Source: Comamonadaceae bacterium (lineage in GTDB: Bacteria > Pseudomonadota > Gammaproteobacteria > Burkholderiales > Burkholderiaceae). From it: a DNA stretch of 41,165 nucleotides. The notes under the pieces were generated by a model. The model saw only the letters and a list, made by a program, of their open reading frames with translations. It did not search any database and was not told where the DNA came from. Shown here piece by piece: positions 8,414-15,484 of this stretch (within the stretch, counting starts at the first letter, position 1; the number at the start of each line of letters is the position of its first letter). The translations under genes were made by a program, and so were the position numbers. The DNA lies in NCBI GenBank assembly GCA_947505915.1, contig CANNNH010000002.1, forward strand, positions 1 to 41,165, given 5' to 3'.

Positions 8414-8450
8414 GCCGGCATTCTTTCAAAAAAGAATGCCGGCTTTTTTT
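8414..8450 (+). terminator. Rho-independent terminator/attenuator after the binding protein
   Basis: A perfect 13-bp stem (GCCGGCATTCTTT at 8414-8426 with its complement at 8431-8443) closes a CAAA loop and is followed by seven T. It lies between the binding-protein gene and the ATPase gene of the same transporter, so it probably gives partial termination and lowers expression of the membrane components. Confidence 0.92.
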
Positions 8451-8464
8451 ACGAAAAACCCACC

Positions 8465-9331
8465 TTGACTTCACCCACCACCCCCGCCAGCTTCGTTGAG
8501 TTTCAAGACGTCTGGCTTGCCTACAACGAGGAGTTGCTGGCGCAGCAAAACTTCGCGGTTGAAGCCATTGACCTGCAAGTGCGACAGGGCGAGTTCATCG
8601 CAATCGTCGGGCCTTCGGGCTGCGGTAAATCCACCTTCATGAAGCTCACCACCGGGCTGAAGATGCCGTCCAAAGGACGCATCACCATTGACGGCGCACC
8701 CGTCACCGGCCCTTTGAAAATTTCGGGCATGGCCTTTCAGGCGCCTTCGCTGCTGCCTTGGCGTACCACGGTAGACAACGTGCTGCTACCGCTGGAGATC
8801 GTCGAGCCCTACCGCAGCAACTTCAAAGCCAAACGCGCCGAATACGAAGAACGCGCCCGCAAGCTGTTGCAAAAAGTCGGACTGGCTGGCTATGAAGACA
8901 AATTCCCCTGGCAACTGTCAGGCGGCATGCAGCAGCGCGTGAGTATTTGCCGCGCGCTCATCCACGAACCCAAAATGCTGCTGCTCGACGAGCCCTTCGG
9001 CGCGCTTGATGCGTTTACCCGCGAAGAGCTGTGGTGCATCTTGCGCGACCTCTGGACCGAGCAGCGTTTCAACGTCATTTTGGTCACGCACGATTTGCGC
9101 GAGTCGGTCTTTTTGGCCGACACGGTTTACGTTATGAGCAAGAGCCCGGGGCGCTTTGTGGTCAAACGCGAGATTGACCTGCCCCGCCCGCGCGACCTGG
9201 AAGTGACTTACTCCAAAGAGTTTTCAGATATCGTTCATGAGCTGCGCGGCCACATTGGCGCCATCCGCAACACCGGCGTGGCCCAAGCCGCCGCCGCGCA
9301 AGCCACAGCAGACAAGGCAGGTGCCGCATGA
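8465..9331 (+). CDS. ABC transporter ATP-binding protein (SsuB/TauB family)
   Basis: The 288-residue ATPase has Walker A GPSGCGKST, Q-loop region MAFQAPSLLPWRT, signature LSGGMQQRV, Walker B MLLLDEPFGALD and switch THDLRES, all typical of nitrate/sulfonate/taurine-type importers. There is no ATG at a suitable place. A TTG at 8465 is chosen because it lies just past the terminator and gives the usual N-terminus before FVEFQDVWLAY; an earlier in-frame TTG at 8402 lies before the terminator hairpin and is unlikely. The weak start, combined with the terminator, would keep levels below the binding protein. Its 3' end overlaps the permease start by four bases (ATGA), indicating coupled translation. 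Confidence 0.9.
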   Translation: MTSPTTPASFVEFQDVWLAYNEELLAQQNFAVEAIDLQVRQGEFIAIVGPSGCGKSTFMKLTTGLKMPSKGRITIDGAPVTGPLKISGMAFQAPSLLPWRTTVDNVLLPLEIVEPYRSNFKAKRAEYEERARKLLQKVGLAGYEDKFPWQLSGGMQQRVSICRALIHEPKMLLLDEPFGALDAFTREELWCILRDLWTEQRFNVILVTHDLRESVFLADTVYVMSKSPGRFVVKREIDLPRPRDLEVTYSKEFSDIVHELRGHIGAIRNTGVAQAAAAQATADKAGAA

Positions 9332-10095
9332 GTTCCAAACAATTTGAGCGCTGGTCGCCACTGGTCTTGCTCTTGGTGCTGGTGGCACTTTGGCAAGGCG
9401 TGTGCGTGCTGTTCGCCATTCCAGAGTTCATCTTCCCGGCGCCCACGCAAATTGCGCAGGCCATGGGCGAGTTCTCCGGCCCCATTGCAGAAGCCGCCTG
9501 GAAAACCTTCTGGGTCACCATGGTCGGCTTCGGCATTTCCATCGTGGTTGGCGTGCTGCTGGGCTTTTTAGTCGGTTCTTCGCGCCTGGCCTACGCGGCG
9601 GTCTACCCGCTGCTGGTGGCCTTTAACGCCGTGCCCAAAGCCGCCATCGTGCCCATCCTGATCGTCTGGTTCGGCATCGGTGTCGGGCCCGGCATTTTGA
9701 CGGCCTTCCTCATCTCGTTTTTCCCCATCACCGTCAACATGGCCACCGGCCTGGCCACGCTGGAGCCGGAACTCGAAGACGTGCTGCGCGTGCTAGGCGC
9801 CAAACGCATGGACGTGCTGATGAAAGTCGGCCTGCCCCGCTCCATGCCCTTCTTTTACGGCTCGCTCAAAATCTCCATCACGCTGGCCTTTGTGGGCACC
9901 GTGCTGGCAGAAATGACGGCCGGCGACTCCGGCATCGGCTACCTCATGCAAAGCGCAGGCTCCCAGCAACGCCTGGCCCTGGCCTTCGCCGGCCTGGTCG
10001 TCATCGGCGCCATGGCCATGCTGATGTATGAGTTGTTCAGCGCAGTCGAAAAACACACGACGGCCTGGGCGCACCGGGGTTCGCAGGGGCATTGA
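9328..10095 (+). CDS. ABC transporter permease (SsuC/TauC family)
   Basis: The 255-residue inner-membrane protein has about six hydrophobic helices (for example residues 10-30, 60-85, 95-140, 185-215, 225-245). The cytoplasmic EAA-type loop reads LRVLGAKRMDVLMKVGLPRSMPFFYGSLKI and docks on the ATPase. The length and order match SsuC/TauC-like importers of organic nitrogen or sulfur compounds. It completes the three-gene transporter with the genes at 7350 and 8465, and its start overlaps the ATPase stop. A permease fused to nothing else and present once implies a homodimeric channel. The substrate is inferred to be a ureide or related nitrogen source. Confidence 0.9.
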   Translation: MSSKQFERWSPLVLLLVLVALWQGVCVLFAIPEFIFPAPTQIAQAMGEFSGPIAEAAWKTFWVTMVGFGISIVVGVLLGFLVGSSRLAYAAVYPLLVAFNAVPKAAIVPILIVWFGIGVGPGILTAFLISFFPITVNMATGLATLEPELEDVLRVLGAKRMDVLMKVGLPRSMPFFYGSLKISITLAFVGTVLAEMTAGDSGIGYLMQSAGSQQRLALAFAGLVVIGAMAMLMYELFSAVEKHTTAWAHRGSQGH

Positions 10096-10117
10096 GCCCA
10101 GGGCCTGACTTCAAACT

Positions 10118-10138
10118 CCCTCCCCCCTTTGGGGAGGG
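10118..10138. repeat. GC-rich palindromic intergenic element
   Basis: CCCTCCCC and GGGGAGGG flank a five-base CCTTT loop, 23 bp after the permease stop. The surrounding text resembles widespread CCCTCCCC...GGGGAGGG intergenic palindromes of proteobacteria. It lacks a T-tract but may end transcription of the transporter operon. Confidence 0.6.
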
Positions 10139-10205
10139 CAGGGATAAGGGCTCTCGTCCCAATGGGCACTTGACAATATGTATCCCATTTAATACAGTCA
10201 AGCCA

Positions 10206-10259
10206 TGCGATCGATCTACAGCACAGAAGTGTTTGATTCGCAGCAACTCAAAGAGTGAC
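10206..10259 (+). pseudogene. Toxin remnant (RelE/HigB-like, HI1419-type), 17 codons
   Basis: The frame MRSIYSTEVFDSQQLKE ends in TGA two bases before the antitoxin ATG. It matches the expected beginning of HI1419-type addiction-module killer proteins (about 100 residues, starting with an I..TEVFD motif), joined directly to the last few codons. The toxin body appears deleted. The position before an HI1420-type antitoxin supports this reading. A short leader peptide is the alternative. Confidence 0.55.
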
Positions 10260-10261
10260 TG

Positions 10262-10564
10262 ATGAACGCCCTCAAACTTCGCAAATGGGATAGCGCTGAA
10301 CGCCTCAAGACAGATGAGGACATGGCGCAGTACCTTGAAGCCTGCCTGCAAGAGGCGGGTGACGATGCGGCATTCCTCGCCAAGGCATTGGGCAACATCG
10401 CTCGTGCCAAAGGCATGTCACAGCTCGCCCGCGACACGGGTCTGGGTCGGGAAAGCCTTTACAAAGCCTTGTCTGGCGAAGGCAACCCCAGTTTTGCGAC
10501 CATTCTCAAAGTCACATCAGCACTGGGCATTCGCCTTCACGCCCAAACCGCGCCTAGCGCCTAA
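10262..10564 (+). CDS. Orphan addiction-module antitoxin, HI1420 family
   Basis: The 100-residue protein has the HI1420 antidote layout. The N-terminus WDSAERLKTDEDMAQYLEACL is followed by FLAKALGNIARAKGMSQLARDTGLGRESLYKALSGEGNPSFATILKV, a Cro/XRE-like helix-turn-helix, and GIRLHA at the C-terminus. Such proteins neutralise a RelE-superfamily toxin and repress their own operon. Here the toxin seems reduced to 17 codons just upstream, leaving an orphan that might still regulate or protect against related toxins. The 3' end overlaps the convergent XRE gene by 11 bases. Confidence 0.85.
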   Translation: MNALKLRKWDSAERLKTDEDMAQYLEACLQEAGDDAAFLAKALGNIARAKGMSQLARDTGLGRESLYKALSGEGNPSFATILKVTSALGIRLHAQTAPSA

Positions 10565-10922
10565 CCCCACTATCGGCAGCTAATAAGGCCGATGAAACCG
10601 GCTCGACAGCAGCCGCACTTCTGTATGCCGTGGCAGCAACTTCCCCGGCAAAAATGCGCTCATCAAGTTGCCCACCTGTGGCGCGAGCCAGCTTCACCAT
10701 AGATTCGATGGTGAGCTTGGTTTCGCCCCGGAACACCTTACTGATGTACGCCGCACTGGTACCCATCTTTTTGGCCAGGTCGGCATAGCTCAGGCCCGCA
10801 GCGCGGCATTGCTGCTCCAGGGCCAAGGCAAATTCAAGCTTTGCAATTTCTACCCAATAGGCATCTGTTTGTTTAGCCTCGTCCACAAAGGCCTTGAGTT
10901 TTTTACTCAGCGTCATCTTCAA
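10554..10922 (-). CDS. XRE-family helix-turn-helix protein (antitoxin-like)
   Basis: The 122-residue protein carries a Cro/CI helix-turn-helix at about residues 40-85: CRAAGLSYADLAKKMGTSAAYISKVFRG, then KLTIESMVKLARATGG. The N-terminal helix FALALEQQ precedes it, as in antitoxins of the HigA/XRE kind. The tail is low-complexity Ala-rich. The start at 10922 (or the second Met six bases on) overlaps the upstream 72-residue gene by 20 bases, so the two are co-transcribed. No partner toxin with a recognisable fold is present. It may be a stranded antitoxin or a small regulator. Confidence 0.75.
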   Translation of the reverse strand: MKMTLSKKLKAFVDEAKQTDAYWVEIAKLEFALALEQQCRAAGLSYADLAKKMGTSAAYISKVFRGETKLTIESMVKLARATGGQLDERIFAGEVAATAYRSAAAVEPVSSALLAADSGVRR

Positions 10923-11121
10923 GCTCCTTCAGCTGCTTAACAGTGCAGGCGCCAGTTGCAACCGACTGAAAGTTATCGGCCTCTTTAGGGGAAGGTAGGG
11001 TTGTGGGCTGTTTCGCCCGCTCAAGCGCCGCATACGCCTCACTGAACCCGGGCCTAAGCTTGGCGCGCGAGATGAATTCGGCATGGTTGTGCGGAACAGG
11101 TTTGAATTTCAAGTCAGCCAT
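10903..11121 (-). CDS. Small unknown protein co-transcribed with the XRE gene
   Basis: The 72-residue protein begins MADLKFKPVPHNHAEFISRA and continues KLRPGFSEAYAALE, which resembles the N-terminal leader of XRE antitoxins (H..FI..A..RPGF.EAY..LE). It then diverges to a polar tail without a helix-turn-helix. It overlaps the next gene by 20 bases. It might be a truncated antitoxin whose DNA-binding half was lost, or a small partner of the XRE protein. No toxin motif is visible. The coding call rests on the overlap, the start codon and the antitoxin-like N-terminus. Confidence 0.55.
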   Translation of the reverse strand: MADLKFKPVPHNHAEFISRAKLRPGFSEAYAALERAKQPTTLPSPKEADNFQSVATGACTVKQLKELEDDAE

Positions 11122-11148
11122 GGCGCACCTCGGGAATAAATCTCACTG

Positions 11149-11577
11149 TTAGCCTTCGGCGGTTACTGGCGCCGTCTTTTTCGGCCGCCCGCCCCGTAGA
11201 CCATTGGCCCGCGCCGCCACAGACTTTGCTTCGCTGGAGGCCTTGCCGCCCGCCCTGCCGTTTTGCGCGGCCATCCAACGCCGTGAGCCCAAGAAACCTT
11301 CCAACAGAGCCGGAATGTAAAGATCCGCGTCCAGCTTGGGAAAATGCACACCCAGGCCGGACGGGCTGATTTGTGCTCCGGCCAAGTCCGCCGGTCGCAC
11401 AGCTTCAAGGCCTTGCGCCTGCTTGGGCAAAAACGAAATATCCACCCCCGACGACAAGGAAATCACCAGACGCTTAGCGCTCCTGTCATAACGCACGGCC
11501 ACGGCTGCGGGGAAGGCCGCATTGATGCTTTCGCCGCGACGATTGGCCGCCGCAAATACCTCTTCAGAAATTTCCAT
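11149..11577 (-). CDS. DUF2442-domain protein
   Basis: The 142-residue protein starts MEISEEVFAAANRRGESINA. Its N-terminal 80-90 residues match the DUF2442 pattern: AVAVRYDRSAKRLVISLSSGV, FLPKQAQGLE, and LHFPKLDADLYIPALLEGFLG-like closing motif. The C-terminal 40 residues are Ala/Lys/Arg-rich and end KKTAP, suggesting a nucleic-acid-binding tail. The start at 11577 overlaps the DUF4160 gene by 14 bases, forming a two-gene unit. DUF4160/DUF2442 pairs are often seen together in mobile or defence-type regions and have been suggested to be toxin-antitoxin modules; for this pair that remains inference. Confidence 0.75.
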   Translation of the reverse strand: MEISEEVFAAANRRGESINAAFPAAVAVRYDRSAKRLVISLSSGVDISFLPKQAQGLEAVRPADLAGAQISPSGLGVHFPKLDADLYIPALLEGFLGSRRWMAAQNGRAGGKASSEAKSVAARANGLRGGRPKKTAPVTAEG

Positions 11578-11812
11578 GAATGACTCCCCATGCTTGACAC
11601 AAAACATGCACATTGGCAGACAGTTCCACTTGCAACTTGCCCAAGTCCTTGCGGGAAAAACCGAAGTTCTCACGCAACTCAACTGGCCCATGCGGGCAAT
11701 TGAGCGTGAACACAGCCTCACACCCACCGCCAATAACGTGAACATGGGCGGGCCGGTGGTCGTTCGGATAAACCACCACGCGCAAACCAAAAACTGTCAG
11801 TACAGTTGGCAT
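11564..11812 (-). CDS. DUF4160-domain protein
   Basis: The 82-residue protein has the DUF4160 signature. It starts MPTVLTVFGLRVVVYPNDH, then RPAHVHVIGGGCEAVF, with paired histidines, and ends in a helical segment KDLGKLQVELSANVHVL. DUF4160 proteins are small (70-90 residues) and typically sit immediately before a DUF2442 gene, as here with a 14-base overlap. The compact basic fold and gene order resemble small toxins, with DUF2442 as the candidate antitoxin. No function is established from the sequence alone. Confidence 0.75.
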   Translation of the reverse strand: MPTVLTVFGLRVVVYPNDHRPAHVHVIGGGCEAVFTLNCPHGPVELRENFGFSRKDLGKLQVELSANVHVLCQAWGVIHGNF

Positions 11813-11845
11813 TCTGACACAAACCCAAGCTGCTTGGGTTTAACC

Positions 11846-12259
11846 TTAAACATTTGAAACCTTTGTGGATGAGCGCTTGCTGCGCTGGACGTTTTGCACA
11901 GCGAGTGCAGAGCTCATCTGCTCATACAAGCCAAACAAAAACGCCACGCGGCTGGCGTCTTTCAGGCCGGGCAGGTAGCCGGTGGCTTGCTTGTAGGCCT
12001 CTTCCAGATTTTCCCCGCGTGACTTCATTTCAATGAGCAGCTTGCCGGGGTAAAAACCGTCGATGCGCCCTCGCCCGCCGCCCAGCTTTTGCACGCGCTG
12101 CTCAAAGCTGACGAGACGCTTGTTACTGAAACCAAACACGTCGCACAGGCCGCGTATGAAGTTTTGCGCCTCGCCCATTTCGTAGCGGGCGTCGGCGTAG
12201 TCTTTGACGAAGCCGTGGGCGCGGTGAAGGATTTCGGTTTTGTTGAGGGAGACAGTCAT
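11846..12259 (-). pseudogene. N-terminal fragment of an MmeI-like restriction-modification protein
   Basis: The 137 residues match the beginning of large single-chain restriction-methylation enzymes of the MmeI/type IIL kind: helical start, FSNKRLVSFEQRVQKLGGG, then RIDGFYPGKLLIEMKSRG with a PD-(D/E)xK nuclease core (Asp67, Glu77, Lys79), and AYKQATGYLPGL. Intact members continue for 700 or more residues with a methyltransferase and target-recognition domain. Here the frame ends soon after in an unrelated Ser/Lys-rich tail. It is most likely inactive. It joins the toxin-antitoxin remnants as debris of a former defence region. Confidence 0.75.
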
Positions 12260-12409
12260 ATACCGAAAGAATTAACAAAATAGGCTTAATAATACTAATT
12301 AATAGCTCATTCAATAGTTTTATTAGTACCTATGACGGAATTAATGTCCGTTTGCTGGTTTCTGACGCGGTACAAAAGGCTGCAGCGGCAGCACGTAAAC
12401 TGCTCAGCC

Positions 12410-13240
12410 ATGACATGGCACGCTTCTCTGGAACTCGACTACACCCTGAGCGCTGAGCGCACGGTGGCGCATCACCGCCACAAGGGGCCGCTGCGCATCT
12501 TGCAAAGCCTTTACCCCGAGGGCGATGCGGTGTGCCACAACGTGCTGGTGCACCCGCCGGGCGGGCTGGTGGGTGGTGACACGCTGGACATTCAAGCGAC
12601 AGTGGCCACAGGCGCGCACGCGCTGGTGACCACGCCGGGGGCGACGCGCTTTTACCGCTCGTTGGGCGAGCTGGCTTTGCAGCGCGCCCATGTGACGCTG
12701 GCCGCCGGGGCGCGGTTGGAATGGCTGCCGCTGGAAGCGCTGTGCTACAGCGGCTGCCTGGCTGAAAACCGGCTGACGATGGACCTGGCACCCGGCGCAG
12801 AGATGATGGGCTGGGACGTCACTGCGCTGGGCCTGCCCAACGCCGGCCTGCCCTTTGCCGAGGGCAGTTTTTGCCAGCACATCGAGCTGCCCGGCGTGTG
12901 GCTGGAGCGGGCCAAACTGAACGCACACGACGACTTGCTGCTGAACAACCCGCTGGGCCTGGCCGGCCAGCGCTGCATGGCGGCGCTGTTTTTTGTGGCG
13001 GGCAGCAAGCTCGACAAAGCGCGCCGCCAAGCCGCGCTGGACGTGGCGCGCGAGCTGCTGCAAGGCCACGCGCTGGAGGCCACGGCTGGCGCCACCAGCC
13101 CCGACGCCCAAGTGGTTGTGCTGCGCGTGCTGACGCCGGTGGTCGAGCCGGCGATGGACTTGCTCAAGCTGGTCTGGCGGGCCTGGCGCAAAGCGCTGTG
13201 GCAGCTGGAGGCGCCCAACCCTAGGATCTGGTCTGCTTGA
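12410..13240 (+). CDS. ureD: Urease accessory protein UreD
   Basis: The 276-residue protein carries UreD/UreH hallmarks: LRILQSLYPEGDAVCHNVLVHPPGGLVGGD, TPGATRFYRS, LEWLPLEALCYSGC and the C-terminal LRVLTPVVEPAM. UreD binds apo-urease and scaffolds UreF and UreG for nickel insertion. The ATG at 12410 is chosen because homologues begin just before LELDYTLSAERTVAHHRHKGPL; an in-frame ATG 78 bases earlier would add an atypical leader. The gene stands 14 kb from ureA and the other accessory genes, an unusual split in a family normally found just upstream of ureA. It is followed 55 bp later by slyD. An AT-rich gap lies upstream. Confidence 0.93.
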   Translation: MTWHASLELDYTLSAERTVAHHRHKGPLRILQSLYPEGDAVCHNVLVHPPGGLVGGDTLDIQATVATGAHALVTTPGATRFYRSLGELALQRAHVTLAAGARLEWLPLEALCYSGCLAENRLTMDLAPGAEMMGWDVTALGLPNAGLPFAEGSFCQHIELPGVWLERAKLNAHDDLLLNNPLGLAGQRCMAALFFVAGSKLDKARRQAALDVARELLQGHALEATAGATSPDAQVVVLRVLTPVVEPAMDLLKLVWRAWRKALWQLEAPNPRIWSA

Positions 13241-13295
13241 GGGGTCGGGTTGAAGCGACAATCCGTGTTTTATTCAACTAACGATTCGAAACCTC

Positions 13296-13772
13296 ATGAA
13301 GATCGACAAAAACTCCGCCGTCACCCTGCGTTTCAAAGTCTCCGACAGCCTGGGCAAGGTGGTTGAAGAAAGCACCGAGCCGATGGTGTACCTGCACGGT
13401 GGCTATGGCAACACGCTGCCCAAGATTGAAGAGGCGCTGGACGGCCAGGAGACGGGCTACAAGGTGACGCTGGCGCTGAGCGCGGCCGATGCCTTTGGCC
13501 TGCGTGATGAGAACCTGATGCAGACCATTCCCAAGAGCCAATTTCCGCCAGGCGTGAAGGTGGGCGGTCAGCTAGAAGGCCGTGGCGAGGACGGCCGGGC
13601 GCAGGCTTTCACCGTGGTCAAAATCAAAGGCGACACCGTGATCTTGGACGGCAACCATCCGCTGGCCGGCAAGGACTTGCGCTTTGCGCTGGCGGTGATG
13701 GATGTGCGCGCTGCATCTGAAGAAGAGATTGCGCACGGCCACGTACACGGCGAGCACGGTCACCACCACTGA
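13296..13772 (+). CDS. slyD: FKBP-type peptidyl-prolyl isomerase, SlyD-like, with His-rich tail
   Basis: The 158-residue protein has a split FKBP domain with an inserted flap: LRFKVSDSLGKVVEESTEP, YLHGGYGNTLPKIEEALDGQ, and an IF domain around AFGLRDENLMQTIPKSQFP, returning with DGNHPLAGKDLRFALAVMDV. The last 14 residues contain seven histidines. SlyD proteins catalyse prolyl isomerisation, chaperone folding and, through the tail, bind nickel for metalloenzyme maturation. Position between ureD and the urt genes suggests a supporting role in urease nickel supply; this is inference, because slyD is often elsewhere. The shorter tail compared with E. coli SlyD implies fewer metal sites. Confidence 0.9.
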   Translation: MKIDKNSAVTLRFKVSDSLGKVVEESTEPMVYLHGGYGNTLPKIEEALDGQETGYKVTLALSAADAFGLRDENLMQTIPKSQFPPGVKVGGQLEGRGEDGRAQAFTVVKIKGDTVILDGNHPLAGKDLRFALAVMDVRAASEEEIAHGHVHGEHGHHH

Positions 13773-13779
13773 TGATGTA

Positions 13780-13801
13780 GCCGGGGCAGCGCAGCCCCGG
13801 C
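13780..13801. terminator. GC-rich hairpin between convergent slyD and urtE
   Basis: GCCGGGGC (13780-13787) and GCCCCGGC (13794-13801) form an eight-bp stem with loop AGCGCA. It lies 8 bp after the slyD stop and before the urtE stop on the other strand. There is no T-tract, so termination is plausible but not certain. Confidence 0.5.
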
Positions 13802-13843
13802 GCAGCGGCTGAAGGCCTTTAGCAGGCTTTAGATGGCCACCAT

Positions 13844-14536
13844 CTATATGGCCACCAATTGGCGCACGCCCTGGGCCTTCATATCTTGGCCCAGGCCGCG
13901 GGCAATGAACTCGCCGCGCTCCATCACCAGGTAGTCGTCGGCCAGTTCTTCGGCAAAGTCGTAGTACTGCTCCACCAGCAAAATCGCCATGTCACCCCGG
14001 TCGGCCAGCATGCGGATGACGCGGCCGATGTCTTTGATGATGCTGGGCTGAATGCCTTCGGTCGGCTCGTCCAGAATGAGCAGCTTGGGCTGGGCAGCGA
14101 GCGCACGCGCAATGGCCAGTTGCTGCTGCTGCCCGCCCGACAAGTCACCGCCGCGCCGGTGCAGCATTTGCTTGAGCACCGGGAACAGCTCGTACAACTC
14201 AGCCGGAATCGGCGTGTTGGCGCTTTTGTAGGCCAGGCCCATGCGCAGGTTTTCTTCGACGGTGAGGCGGGCAAAAATCTCGCGGCCCTGCGGCACAAAA
14301 CCGATGCCGGCACGGGCGCGCTCGTAGGGCGTGGCGTTGTGAATCGGCTGGCCGTCAAACTCGATGCTACCGGTCTTGATGGGCACCAGGCCCATGAGCG
14401 ACTTGAGCAGCGTGGTCTTGCCCACGCCGTTGCGGCCCAGCAAAACGGTGACCTTGCCCATCTGCGTTTGCAGGCTGAGGTCGCGCAGAATGTGCGAGCC
14501 GCCGTAGTACTGGTTGATGTTGTTGACGTTCAGCAT
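13844..14536 (-). CDS. urtE: Urea ABC transporter ATPase UrtE
   Basis: The 230-residue LivF-type ATPase has Walker A GRNGVGKTT, signature LSGGQQQQLAIARAL and Walker B LLILDEPTEGIQPSI. UrtE energises high-affinity urea import with UrtD on the UrtB/UrtC channel. The ATG at 14536 gives the family start MLNVNNINQYYGGSHIL; the upstream in-frame extension is translated repeat DNA and is rejected. It is the last gene of the urt operon. The gap to urtD is 63 bp and carries a dispersed palindromic repeat. Five urt genes in the canonical order ABCDE distinguish it from branched-chain amino acid transporters. Confidence 0.95.
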   Translation of the reverse strand: MLNVNNINQYYGGSHILRDLSLQTQMGKVTVLLGRNGVGKTTLLKSLMGLVPIKTGSIEFDGQPIHNATPYERARAGIGFVPQGREIFARLTVEENLRMGLAYKSANTPIPAELYELFPVLKQMLHRRGGDLSGGQQQQLAIARALAAQPKLLILDEPTEGIQPSIIKDIGRVIRMLADRGDMAILLVEQYYDFAEELADDYLVMERGEFIARGLGQDMKAQGVRQLVAI

Positions 14537-14556
14537 AGGGAAGTCTTTGCCAGGTC

Positions 14557-14588
14557 GGGGATGGATCCCCGCGTTCGCGAGGATGACG
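14557..14588. repeat. Dispersed palindromic repeat inside the urt operon
   Basis: The stretch contains GGGGAT-GG-ATCCCC followed by CGCG-TT-CGCG and ends GGATGACG. In translation it gives the VILANAGIHPR phrase that marks a very common proteobacterial intergenic repeat. It occupies the 63-bp urtD-urtE gap. The mRNA could form a hairpin that protects or partly ends the urt transcript. Confidence 0.7.
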
Positions 14589-14599
14589 GAGGGAGCCAA

Positions 14600-15484
14600 T
14601 CAGCGGCCAAGATAGACCTCAATCACGCGTTCGTCGGCTTGCACTTTGTCTAGCGTGCCCTGGGCCAGCACGGAGCCGTCGCACAGCACGGTGACGATGT
14701 CGGAAATGCTGCGGATAAAGTTCATATCGTGCTCGACCACCAGCATCGAGTGCTTTCCTTTGAGCGTTAAAAAAAGCTCGGCGGTGCGGTCGGTTTCTTC
14801 GTCGGTCATGCCGGCCACAGGTTCGTCGAGCAGCAGCAGCTTGGGGTCTTGCATGAGCAGCATGCCGATCTCTAGCCACTGTTTTTGACCATGGCTGAGC
14901 GCGCCGGCAGGCCGGAACACGCTGTCTGCGAGTTGGATGGTGACCAAGGTTTCAGACAAGCGGTCACTTTGCGCCGAGTCCAGCCTGAAGAACATGCTGG
15001 ACTTCACACCTTTGTTGGTCTTGAGCGCAAGTTCCAGGTTTTCAAACACCGTGAGCTGCTCAAAGACGGTGGGCTTTTGAAACTTGCGGCCAATGCCCAT
15101 TTGGGCGATTTCGGCTTCTTTGTAGCGCAGCAGGTTGATGGTGCTGCCAAAGAAAACTCGGCCTTCGTCGGGCCGCGTCTTGCCGGTGATGATGTCCATC
15201 ATGGTGGTTTTGCCGGCACCGTTGGGCCCGATGATGCAGCGCAACTCGCCGGGCGCAATGTCCAGGCTGAGCTTGTTGATGGCTTTGAATCCGTCAAAGC
15301 TGACGCTGACGTCTTCCAGATACAGAATGCGGCCGTGCGTGAGGTCGACCACACCTTCGGGCTTGGCGATGCGGCCGGTGCTGGCGTTGCGCCCGCCCGA
15401 CTCGGTGTCGGGACTGGCCTTGGCCATGGCCGCCATGCGCTGCTCTGTGCGGCGCGCGCCTTGTTCAAGCAGGTCGGGGGTCAT
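14600..15484 (-). CDS. urtD: Urea ABC transporter ATPase UrtD
   Basis: The 294-residue LivG-type ATPase has Walker A GPNGAGKTTMMD, the UrtD-typical LSHGQKQWLEIGM in place of the LSGGQ signature, Walker B LLLLDEPVAGM and ends in VIEVYLGR. An N-terminal extension of about 45 polar residues precedes the ATPase core, longer than in many UrtD proteins. The ATG at 15484 overlaps the urtC stop by four bases, fixing the start and indicating translational coupling. With UrtE it forms the ATPase heterodimer of the urea importer. Confidence 0.95.
   Translation of the reverse strand: MTPDLLEQGARRTEQRMAAMAKASPDTESGGRNASTGRIAKPEGVVDLTHGRILYLEDVSVSFDGFKAINKLSLDIAPGELRCIIGPNGAGKTTMMDIITGKTRPDEGRVFFGSTINLLRYKEAEIAQMGIGRKFQKPTVFEQLTVFENLELALKTNKGVKSSMFFRLDSAQSDRLSETLVTIQLADSVFRPAGALSHGQKQWLEIGMLLMQDPKLLLLDEPVAGMTDEETDRTAELFLTLKGKHSMLVVEHDMNFIRSISDIVTVLCDGSVLAQGTLDKVQADERVIEVYLGR

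Noticed and set aside
7320..8474. A 384-codon minus-strand frame opposite the binding protein
   Set aside because: It is a mirror frame of a gene with a signal peptide and clear NMT1/THI5-like motifs, and it crosses the terminator hairpin.
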